A stretch of 5,172 bases of DNA from the NCBI GenBank assembly GCA_023433855.1, contig JAEYTV010000171.1:1-5172 (forward strand), written 5' to 3'. Below are positions 1 through 5,172 of the stretch, one piece after another (the stretch's first letter is position 1; each line of letters starts with the position of its first letter). The position numbers and the translations under genes are program-made. The stretch is from Pseudomonadota bacterium. Its GTDB lineage: Bacteria; Pseudomonadota; Alphaproteobacteria; Rhizobiales; Rhizobiaceae. The notes under the pieces are model-generated. The model was not told the DNA's origin and searched no databases. It saw nothing but the letters and a program-made list of their open reading frames with translations.

Positions 1-1238
1 GTTCCCCTGACGCAGATCCAGTGCTCGGAGCGATGATGATGCTTCTGCAGCGACAGCTTCTTGCCGGGGGTGACGAACAGGCGTTTGACCTGGAAGCGGT
101 CGCCGTTGAGGACGGAGGTATAACCGCCCCATGGCCGGTAGGATGTCGGGTGGGTTTGGGTGAGCGCTGCGGTTGCCTTTGCGGCGGCGAGCTGGCGGAC
201 GAGCTTGCCGACGTCCTGGCTGTCCTCCAGCCGGCCGACATAGACGGCATCCTCGCTGGCGATCACCGCGACGCCGTCGAGCCCCTGCACGGCCAGGTGG
301 CTGGTGCGCGACATGACGAGCGAGTTGCGGGTGTTGATCAGCGTGGCATTGCCGGAGGCGACATTGCCGTCGCCGTCGCGGGATCCGAGCTTCCAGACAG
401 CGTCCCAGCTTCCGAGATCCGACCAGGTGAAGCTGGAGGGGACGACGGCCGCATTGGCGGTCTTTTCCATGATGGCATAGTCGACGGAGATGTCGGGGCT
501 TGCGGCAAAGCTGTCTGCGTCGAGGCGGACGAAGTCGAGATCGGTGGATGACCTGGCGACGGCGTCGCGCCCGGCCTTTTCGACGGCGGGTGCAAAGAGG
601 CCCATTTCCCGCAGCACCTGGCCGGCCTGGAACATGAAGATGCCGGAATTCCAGAGGAAGCCGCCCTGCGACAGCATCCGCTCGGCTTGCGCCAGCGCCG
701 GCTTTTCGACGAACCGCCTGACGGCATGGGCGCCTTCGGCCAGGCGCTCTCCGGTCTCGATATAGCCATAGCCGGTGGCCGGTTCGGTGGGGGTGATGCC
801 GAAGGTGACCAGCTTGCCGGCAAGGGCTGTCTGGCGGGCGGTCTCGATGGCTTCGAAATAGCCGGGGTCGGCGACGATCTCGTGATCGGATGCCAGAACC
901 TGCATGACCGCATCCTCGCCGAAGCGGGCGGACACGAAGGCAGCGGCTGCGGCCACCGCCGGGGCGGTGTTGCGGGCGACAGGCTCCAGCAGGATGCCCG
1001 ACAGCGGGATGGCGAACTCGCGGGCCTGCTCGGCGACCAGGAAGCGGAAGTCCTCGTTGGTGATGACGAGCGGGGCCTCGTAGAGCGCCTTGTCGCCAAC
1101 GCGTTCGAGGGTTGCCTGGAACAGCGTCCGGTCGCCGATGAACTGGATGAACTGCTTGGGCGCGCTGGCGCGCGACAGCGGCCACAGCCGCGTTCCCTTG
1201 CCGCCGGCCATGATGACGGGAATGATCCTGGTATTCAT
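1..1238 (-). CDS. manC: Mannose-1-phosphate guanylyltransferase / mannose-6-phosphate isomerase, ManC type (3' end cut by window)
   Basis: Makes GDP-mannose from mannose-1-phosphate and GTP in the cytoplasm, feeding GDP-sugar pools for surface polysaccharides. The 412 visible codons are uninterrupted. The N-terminal nucleotidyltransferase domain shows the signature AGGKGTRLWPLSR (residues 11-23) and PKQF (27-30), then LEPVARNTAPA (84-94), ASDHE (116-120), FGITPTEPATGYGYIE (146-161), FVEKP (176-180), FLWNSGIF (194-201) and TWSDLGSW (271-278). RPWGGY (368-373) opens the C-terminal cupin domain, where LSLQKHHHRSEHW (395-407) carries the metal-ligand region of type II phosphomannose isomerases. 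The family is usually about 470 residues, so roughly 60 residues lie beyond the left edge. Whether the isomerase half is intact cannot be judged. The ATG start is supported by GGAGAG seven bases upstream and by the canonical distance to the signature motif. It is transcribed away from the glycosyltransferase at 1832. Third positions are G/C in 44 of the first 50 codons. Names such as noeJ, xanB or cpsB are used for the same family. Confidence 0.95.
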   Translation of the reverse strand, partial: MNTRIIPVIMAGGKGTRLWPLSRASAPKQFIQFIGDRTLFQATLERVGDKALYEAPLVITNEDFRFLVAEQAREFAIPLSGILLEPVARNTAPAVAAAAAFVSARFGEDAVMQVLASDHEIVADPGYFEAIETARQTALAGKLVTFGITPTEPATGYGYIETGERLAEGAHAVRRFVEKPALAQAERMLSQGGFLWNSGIFMFQAGQVLREMGLFAPAVEKAGRDAVARSSTDLDFVRLDADSFAASPDISVDYAIMEKTANAAVVPSSFTWSDLGSWDAVWKLGSRDGDGNVASGNATLINTRNSLVMSRTSHLAVQGLDGVAVIASEDAVYVGRLEDSQDVGKLVRQLAAAKATAALTQTHPTSYRPWGGYTSVLNGDRFQVKRLFVTPGKKLSLQKHHHRSEHWICVRG

Positions 1239-1245
1239 AGAAGCG

Positions 1246-1251
1246 CTCTCC
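1246..1251 (-). promoter_or_regulatory. Ribosome binding site of the manC-like gene
   Basis: The minus strand reads GGAGAG, followed by seven bases and then the ATG at 1238. Spacing and sequence fit a Shine-Dalgarno site and fix the start of the guanylyltransferase. No better in-frame start lies close upstream. Confidence 0.7.
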
Positions 1252-1394
1252 GGTTCGTTGGTGCTCGGCAAGGGGTCATCGCCGGGTCTCCGCAGCCCAG
1301 GCCCCGATCAGCCCAAGACCCTGCGCCAGCAAGGATCGATGGCGCGCCATGCACGACTGGCCGACTTGGTGATGCAGGCGGGTGCGGGAGATGA

Positions 1395-1421
1395 TCATCG
1401 ATAATGTTGTTCAATGTTCAA
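1395..1421 (-). promoter_or_regulatory. Possible promoter for the manC-like gene, overlapping tandem TTGAACA repeat
   Basis: On the minus strand TTGAAC (1421-1416, four of six matches to TTGACA) is followed after 16 bases by GATGAT (1399-1394, four of six to TATAAT), about 155 bases ahead of the manC-like ATG. The -35 candidate lies in a perfect tandem 7-base repeat, TTGAACATTGAACA (1421-1408), so a protein bound there could compete with RNA polymerase. Matches are only moderate; this is a guess from pattern and position. Confidence 0.25.
1403..1420. repeat. TGTTCA repeat cluster 1 (AATGTTGTTCA plus a second TGTTCA)
   Basis: The plus strand has AATGTTGTTCA at 1403-1413 and TGTTCA again at 1415-1420. 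Read on the minus strand this is a tandem TTGAACA. The same 11 bases recur exactly at 1516-1526, again followed by a second TGTTCA. A single TGTTCA lies between at 1450-1455. Five copies in about 130 bases, all in one orientation, look like binding sites for a regulator. The regulator is unknown. Confidence 0.45.
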
Positions 1422-1480
1422 GTGAGGTGCAAGGCCGCAGGAGAAAAAATGTTCATATGCCAAGGCCATGGCGAATTTTC

Positions 1481-1496
1481 CACGAGTTTACTCGTG
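1481..1496. promoter_or_regulatory. Perfect 7-base inverted repeat, operator candidate
   Basis: CACGAGTTTACTCGTG is a dyad with two perfect 7-base arms (CACGAGT and ACTCGTG) around a central TT. It lies between the two TGTTCA clusters, has no following T-run and is outside any gene, so an operator for a dimeric regulator is more likely than a terminator. No known operator was recognised. Confidence 0.4.
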
Positions 1497-1515
1497 TTGT
1501 GATGTGGCGATATGC

Positions 1516-1536
1516 AATGTTGTTCAGCATTGTTCA
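1516..1536. repeat. TGTTCA repeat cluster 2
   Basis: AATGTTGTTCA (1516-1526) exactly repeats 1403-1413, and TGTTCA follows at 1531-1536. Here the two TGTTCA copies are 10 bases apart, one helical turn; in cluster 1 they are 7 apart. The element also contains a small inverted repeat, CAATG (1515-1519) and CATTG (1528-1532). Confidence 0.45.
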
Positions 1537-1550
1537 TTTCCGTGCCCAAT

Positions 1551-1700
1551 AAGACAAGATATATATTTTATTACATACAGCTAAATAACAGATCGCAATT
1601 CCTGTAAGAACCAACATTTAAGCACGTGTGTGCTATTTTACGATGTTAACAATATGTATCGTAAAGTAGAGACGAGAAATTTATTATGTTGTAAGTGAGG
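1551..1700. other. AT-rich block in the divergent spacer
   Basis: Hand counting gives 46 G or C in 150 bases, about 31%, against clearly GC-rich coding sequence on both sides. It includes ATATATATTTTATTACATA at 1559-1577. In rhizobia, AT-rich upstream regions of polysaccharide genes are known targets of Ros/MucR zinc-finger silencers. Whether such a protein binds here is inference. No gene, RNA or convincing promoter was recognised within it. Confidence 0.5.
1637..1665. promoter_or_regulatory. Perfect 8-base inverted repeat with 13-base spacer, operator candidate
   Basis: TTTACGAT (1637-1644) and ATCGTAAA (1658-1665) are exact reverse complements separated by 13 bases. The arms are centred 21 bases apart, two helical turns, as expected for a dimer binding one face of the DNA. 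The spacer contains the palindrome GTTAAC (1645-1650). It lies about 170 bases ahead of the glycosyltransferase start and inside the AT-rich block. The cognate regulator is unknown. Confidence 0.4.
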
Positions 1701-1715
1701 ATTGTTATTGGTAGA

Positions 1716-1737
1716 TATGTTGTTGCGGTGCAACATA
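1716..1737 (+). repeat. Small hairpin in the leader of the glycosyltransferase gene
   Basis: Two alternative pairings exist: TATGTTG (1716-1722) with CAACATA (1731-1737), or TGTTGC (1721-1726) with GCAACA (1730-1735) around a GGT loop. No T-run follows, so it is not a standard terminator. It could be an operator or a leader RNA hairpin; the sequence does not decide which. Confidence 0.3.
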
Positions 1738-1817
1738 ACAGTGCACGTGACGATGTGTCTTTCGCCGGTGTGGACGCTCCGTCGCGCAAGGTTGCCTCTG
1801 GTGCACAGCAAAGCTTG

Positions 1818-1825
1818 AAAGAGGA
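1818..1825 (+). promoter_or_regulatory. Ribosome binding site of the glycosyltransferase gene
   Basis: AAAGAGGA sits six bases before the ATG at 1832. Sequence and spacing fit a Shine-Dalgarno site and support this start over any downstream methionine. Confidence 0.75.
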
Positions 1826-1831
1826 TTTGGC

Positions 1832-2671
1832 ATGGTGCCGTTGCATGATCTGCACGTCGTAATCGTCAATTTCCGCACCACCGCCCTGACAATTCGGTGC
1901 GTCGAGTCCATTCTTGCCCAGGGTGTTGCGGACGCGAGCCGGATCACCATTGTCGAGAACTGTTCAGGAGACTCTTCTTATGAGGAACTGCAGTTGGCCT
2001 TGCCGGGGATTGCAGTCCGTCAGGCGCCGTCCAACGGAGGCTTCGGGGCAGGGGTCAATTTCGGGTCCGATGGAGTTCGGGAACGCTATCTCCTCATCCT
2101 TAATCCCGACACCTATTTCGTAGACGACAGTGTCGCGCCTGTGATCGACCATCTGGACAGCCATCCTGACGTGGGAGTGGTGGGTCTGGACCTTGTCAAT
2201 CCGGATGGCAGTCGCCAGTATTCCGCACGTCGTTTCTATTCGGCGCTGGATATTTTTGCCCGCCGCAGCAAAATCTTGTCACCGCTGATGCCACGAAGGA
2301 TAGAGAGGCATCTCATGAAAGATGCCTATCGGGACAACAAGCCCTTTGATGCGGAATGGGTGATGGGCACGGGCTTCGTCATTCGCACCGACCTCCTGAA
2401 GGAGATGGGGGGCATGGATCCCGACTATTTCCTTTACATGGAGGATGTGGATCTCTGCGCGCGCGTCTGGTGCAAGGGCTACAGGGTTCAGTGTCTGCCG
2501 GGCGCGCAACTCGTCCATGACCATCAGCGTTCCAGTGCCGCGAGCCCCTTCAGCTTTGCCGGTAAGATGCATCTGAAGAGCCTTCTGAAATTTGCGCGCA
2601 AATTCACGCTGCCGCTCGTCAGGCCACCGGGGACTGCAAAGATCGTGCAGAGCTTCGCCGGACAGTCCTGA
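1832..2671 (+). CDS. Family 2 glycosyltransferase, WbbL/rhamnosyltransferase-like
   Basis: A complete 279-residue inverting GT-A glycosyltransferase, predicted to move a sugar from a nucleotide-sugar donor to a lipid-linked or polysaccharide acceptor at the cytoplasmic face of the membrane. Motifs in order: HVVIVNFRT (residues 8-16) begins the nucleotide-binding fold; TIVENCSGDSS (39-49) stands where DNxSxD is usual, with E for D; NGGFGAGVNFG (68-78); LLILNPDTYF (87-96), the NPD motif at the metal/donor site; WVMGTGFVIR (176-185); DPDYFLYMEDVDLCAR (196-211), with the ED pair typical of the catalytic region in WbbL-like enzymes; and GYRVQ then VHDHQRSS (216-235). No signal peptide or clear membrane segment is seen; the basic C-terminus could bind membranes. 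Donor and acceptor cannot be assigned, although the nearby GDP-mannose gene makes a mannose-derived donor thinkable and dTDP-rhamnose is common in this subfamily. Third-position G/C is lower (about 33 of the first 50 codons) than in the manC-like gene. The gene appears to be transcribed alone. Confidence 0.9.
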   Translation: MVPLHDLHVVIVNFRTTALTIRCVESILAQGVADASRITIVENCSGDSSYEELQLALPGIAVRQAPSNGGFGAGVNFGSDGVRERYLLILNPDTYFVDDSVAPVIDHLDSHPDVGVVGLDLVNPDGSRQYSARRFYSALDIFARRSKILSPLMPRRIERHLMKDAYRDNKPFDAEWVMGTGFVIRTDLLKEMGGMDPDYFLYMEDVDLCARVWCKGYRVQCLPGAQLVHDHQRSSAASPFSFAGKMHLKSLLKFARKFTLPLVRPPGTAKIVQSFAGQS

Positions 2672-2722
2672 AGGAAGACAGCCGCCGCTCGCAGGCCAGC
2701 AACCGCAGGCCTCTCGGCATTC
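2672..2722. other. Short convergent intergenic gap without a clear terminator
   Basis: These 51 bases separate the stop codons of two genes that run toward each other. The 7-mer GCAGGCC occurs twice (2691-2697, 2705-2711), and AGGCC (2693-2697) can pair with GGCCT (2708-2712) to form a 5-base stem with a 10-base loop. No T-run follows on either strand, so an intrinsic terminator is not supported. Confidence 0.4.
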
Positions 2723-5172
2723 TCAACGGCACCCCGTCCCTTCCAGATGAGCGTTCTCGATCGCGGCCGCCGGCGAGGATAGCGCGGCGATCCTGTCCAC
2801 CAGGATTGTCGAGCCTTCTGGTCCGGGGAGGGGCTGCACGTAGACGCTTTGCGCGTGGTCGGTAGAGTAGGAGAACGGGCCGCCTGGTATTTCATACCAT
2901 CGGTAGGTCGCCTTCTCTGAACGGGCATGCGCTCGCACCGTGTTGTAGCAGTCCATCGGCGGGGCCGAGCCGATCTTCGCCACGTCCTGGTTCGGCACCG
3001 AGCCTTCCGTTCGCAGGGCGACGTAGAGCCACCATCTCCCCGTCGGCGGAAGCTTGTCCAGCTTGAGCTGCATGTTCCATCCGTTCGAGCGCCGGTCGAG
3101 CGCAACCGCCGCACCGTCCGAGGCCGCCGGATCTGCGGTGATTGCACTGAGATTGCCGGCGAAACGCTGGAAGGACATGTCCTGTATGTCCTTCCATTCG
3201 GCGGCACCCAGGGCGATGTCCGGCCTCGACGCAGCCTTGCGGCGGATATTCATCAGCGCCATCAATTCGTCCAGCCGCCCACCCTGGATATATTGGCGGA
3301 CCTTCCGCGACTTCGACGTACTCCAGAAGCGTTCCCATCGTTCCGCACGGGTCGCGAGGACGCTGAAACCCACAGCCTCGCTTAACGCTTCGTATTCCGC
3401 TTCCCTGAGAAGGATGACATAGTCCACGGGCATGCGGGCCGAACGCACCCGCTCCAGGTAAGGTGTGCCGGCCGCCGCCTGTTCCGCCTTGTCGAACAAC
3501 GCCTCGGAGACGCGGACGAACTCCGCGTCGAACATTGCCATGTCGACGGTCGTCTTTTCGGCCAAGACATCGTCGCTTGCGGCGAGCTTGGTATAAAGCA
3601 AACGGATATAGTCGCGCACATGAATGGAGGCGGGACCATAATACCTGTCGCAGAACTCATCGATCAGCGCCTGCGGGTCCTGCGCCGGATCCCATAGAAG
3701 CCGGCTGATGACCCAGGCACGCAGCGCGTCGAATTCGGCGCCTGGCGTATCGAACGCGCCTTCGGCCATGTAGCCCTCCACATGGGGAAGGCTCGCAAGC
3801 CAGCGGATGGAGTTGCCGATCGCAACGATATTCGGCGTCGGCTGGATGAAACCCGCAAAGTTGGTGACGTGGTCCCACACGAGCACGTGTTTCGCGATTG
3901 CGTTCCATCCGGCCAGATCCTGCCCCAGCTTCGCATTGGCCGGACCATTGAGCGGATCGCGGTAATTGACGTGGATCGTCATGGGGTAGACCAGGATGTG
4001 ATCGGGCACCCGCATGCCTTCGGGTGGCGTGAAGCTCCAGTGATAGGCATTGAAGGCAAGCCGCGCGCCCGGCAGGACGGCGCGCACCTTTTCGGCCACG
4101 TCGATCATCATGTCGAGCCTCGGAGCGGACGGATGGCCGCCATGGCGCGCGGCAAACGCCGCGCTTTCCCGGTCCATGTCCCATCCCCAATCCATGTCAT
4201 GGATCGCAAACCAGACCCGGCGGTAGTCTGGAAGCTTCTGCAGCCTGGCGGTGACGACCCGCGCCATTTCAGCCCGCATTGCCGGGTTCATCATCGCCAG
4301 CTGGCCGCCGGCATACCAGTCCGGATGCTTTGCCCGGTAGACCTCCGGTGGCAGCAGCTCGTAGAAGTTGGCGATCAGGCCCTTTGCTGCCCAGCTTCTG
4401 TTCCAGTTGTCGATCGCCGGCGGCGAGGGAAGGTAGGAGGGACCATGCGACTCTCCGTTCATCAGATTGCGCTGGCGCCACGGCTTGTCGTCGGCGCTGG
4501 CGCTCAGCATCTCGCGGAAGGAGAAGCGCGGTACCTGACGCTCGTTCTGGGGTGGCAAGGCGAGATCCGGAACGGCCGGAATGAAGGTAGCGCCCGGCGC
4601 CAGCCAGCGGATGCCGAGCCTGCGGTCCAGAAACCAGTTGACGCCGTACATGGTGCCCCTTGGGGTTTCCCCGGCGATAAAGATATGGGGACCGAAGGAG
4701 CGGATCAGGAACCCGTCTTCGCCGAGCCCTGCGAATTCGCCGGCCGCAAACAGGCGCTCTGCCAGCCGGTTGCGACGGCCGACGACCATGAGCGGCTCCT
4801 CCGCCATGGCGAGATCATCCGAAAGCCCGGGGACGACAGTATCGGCACCGGCAACCCTCGCCGAGAAATCGGCAAGATCGGCAGCCGCCTTTACCGTGAC
4901 CAGATCCTCGTCGCGTCCGACATGGACGCGCATCGCCAGCTTGCCGCCGCCGATCACCGCATGATCTGCGGGCGGCTCGGTACCGCGTGCGATCTGTCGT
5001 GCAAGCCGTGCTGCATTGTCGCCGGGCGGAAGGGGCTCGAAGAAACGCTCGGCGATCAGCGACAGCCGCAAGGCGTCTGCGGGTTCCGTCGCGGGATCGT
5101 CGGTCTCGGCCAGCGAGACATCTGCATAGTGGGCGATCCCGGCCGTGCAATTCCTCTTCCGCAGATAAAGGA
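2723..5172 (-). CDS. DUF4838 domain protein, glycoside-hydrolase-like (5' end beyond window)
   Basis: The reading frame is open from the right edge to TGA at 2725-2723 and gives 815 complete residues, so the start lies outside. A TTG at 5071 could be taken as a start, but coding continues upstream of it with no stop, so it is probably internal. Numbering from the first visible residue, 170-193 (PRGTMYGVNWFLD, then LGIRWLAPG) is the small alpha/beta domain seen ahead of the catalytic barrel in several hydrolase families. The DUF4838 region follows, with RFSFRE (215-220), HPDWY (282-286), WFAIHDMDWGW (320-330), AYHWSF (375-380), VWDHVTNFAGFIQPTPN (431-447), EGAFDTPGAEF (470-480), LLWDP (491-495) and EFCDRYYGPA (505-514). 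A helical stretch and a beta-rich C-terminal domain (about 653-815, many Trp/Tyr) that may bind carbohydrate complete it. Substrate and enzymatic activity are not established; acidic residues in the listed motifs are catalytic candidates. Export cannot be judged without the N-terminus. Confidence 0.85.
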   Translation of the reverse strand, partial: LYLRKRNCTAGIAHYADVSLAETDDPATEPADALRLSLIAERFFEPLPPGDNAARLARQIARGTEPPADHAVIGGGKLAMRVHVGRDEDLVTVKAAADLADFSARVAGADTVVPGLSDDLAMAEEPLMVVGRRNRLAERLFAAGEFAGLGEDGFLIRSFGPHIFIAGETPRGTMYGVNWFLDRRLGIRWLAPGATFIPAVPDLALPPQNERQVPRFSFREMLSASADDKPWRQRNLMNGESHGPSYLPSPPAIDNWNRSWAAKGLIANFYELLPPEVYRAKHPDWYAGGQLAMMNPAMRAEMARVVTARLQKLPDYRRVWFAIHDMDWGWDMDRESAAFAARHGGHPSAPRLDMMIDVAEKVRAVLPGARLAFNAYHWSFTPPEGMRVPDHILVYPMTIHVNYRDPLNGPANAKLGQDLAGWNAIAKHVLVWDHVTNFAGFIQPTPNIVAIGNSIRWLASLPHVEGYMAEGAFDTPGAEFDALRAWVISRLLWDPAQDPQALIDEFCDRYYGPASIHVRDYIRLLYTKLAASDDVLAEKTTVDMAMFDAEFVRVSEALFDKAEQAAAGTPYLERVRSARMPVDYVILLREAEYEALSEAVGFSVLATRAERWERFWSTSKSRKVRQYIQGGRLDELMALMNIRRKAASRPDIALGAAEWKDIQDMSFQRFAGNLSAITADPAASDGAAVALDRRSNGWNMQLKLDKLPPTGRWWLYVALRTEGSVPNQDVAKIGSAPPMDCYNTVRAHARSEKATYRWYEIPGGPFSYSTDHAQSVYVQPLPGPEGSTILVDRIAALSSPAAAIENAHLEGTGCR

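Larger units (their letters stand above)
1239..1831. other. Divergent intergenic region between manC-like gene and glycosyltransferase
   Basis: This stretch of 593 bases has no convincing gene. The first roughly 190 bases next to the manC-like gene are GC-rich and contain the 12-base palindrome ATGGCGCGCCAT at 1339-1350 and the 10-base palindrome GATGATCATC at 1390-1399. From about 1400 it becomes AT-rich and is dense in repeats: TTGAACA/TGTTCA motifs, three perfect inverted repeats, and several copies of ATGTTG (1404, 1517, 1686, 1717). The short open frames inside it lack ribosome binding sites or family resemblance. Its position between two divergent polysaccharide-type genes suggests it carries promoters and operators for both, but this is inferred from layout and repeats only. 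Confidence 0.7.

Noticed and set aside
21..551. Long plus-strand open frame opposite the manC-like gene
   Set aside because: It is the antisense shadow of a clearly recognisable guanylyltransferase; its own translation shows no family motif. The same holds for the plus-strand frames at 490-765, 687-1394 and 1090-1404 and the minus-strand frame at 338-1099.
1403..1536. CRISPR-like or insertion-sequence-end interpretation of the repeated AATGTTGTTCA
   Set aside because: Only two long copies exist, with irregular spacing and no spacers of uniform length. No transposase or target-site duplication is seen between or beside them.
1690..1720. Possible sigma-70 promoter for the glycosyltransferase
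   Set aside because: TTGTAA at 1690-1695 has no -10 element with more than three matches at 16-18 bases, so I do not call it.
1646..1950. Minus-strand open frames in the AT-rich spacer and start of the glycosyltransferase
   Set aside because: They show no motif or ribosome binding site, and they overlap the ribosome binding site and conserved N-terminal motif of the glycosyltransferase on the opposite strand.
2693..2712. Possible terminator hairpin between the convergent genes
   Set aside because: The stem is only five base pairs with a 10-base loop and has no T-run on either side.
2524..3207. Minus-strand 227-codon open frame overlapping the ends of both convergent genes
   Set aside because: The translation is rich in Arg, Pro, Ser and Thr and low in complexity, as expected from a shifted frame of GC-rich DNA, and it conflicts with the well-supported DUF4838 frame.
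3657..4190. Second-frame open reading frame of 177 codons within the DUF4838 gene
   Set aside because: It is a shadow of the conserved DUF4838 core; the motifs are in the other frame.

Overview
The window looks like a chromosomal or replicon segment from an alphaproteobacterium, most plausibly of the Rhizobium/Agrobacterium group. The coding DNA is GC-rich with strong G/C preference at third codon positions, the protein families fit, and one long AT-rich intergenic region stands out. This placement is an inference; no rRNA or other taxonomic marker is present.

There are three protein genes. On the minus strand, 1238 down to the left edge holds the first 412 codons of a mannose-1-phosphate guanylyltransferase (ManC type, GDP-mannose synthesis), cut by the window just inside its C-terminal cupin domain. 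On the plus strand, 1832-2671 holds a complete family-2 glycosyltransferase of the WbbL/rhamnosyltransferase-like type. On the minus strand again, a very long open frame enters from the right edge and ends at 2723. Its 815 visible residues match the DUF4838 family, which resembles glycoside hydrolases. Its true start lies outside the window.

The manC-like gene and the glycosyltransferase are divergent, separated by 593 bases (1239-1831). The part next to manC is GC-rich. The middle (about 1551-1700) is only about 31% G+C by hand count. This spacer carries several perfect inverted repeats (1481-1496, 1637-1665, 1721-1735) and a repeated TTGAACA/TGTTCA motif with an 11-base exact repeat. I read it as a regulatory region for both genes, although I could not identify a convincing sigma-70 promoter for the glycosyltransferase. 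The glycosyltransferase and the DUF4838 gene converge with only 51 bases between their stop codons.

The common theme is surface or exopolysaccharide metabolism. ManC would supply GDP-mannose, a precursor also of GDP-fucose and GDP-rhamnose. The glycosyltransferase would add a sugar to a lipid-linked or polysaccharide acceptor, and the DUF4838 protein may act on a polysaccharide or glycan. The link between the last two is by proximity only. I saw no RNA genes, insertion sequences, CRISPR arrays or attachment sites, and nothing that clearly amounts to an undescribed system. The least explained parts are the repeat-rich intergenic region and the DUF4838 protein.
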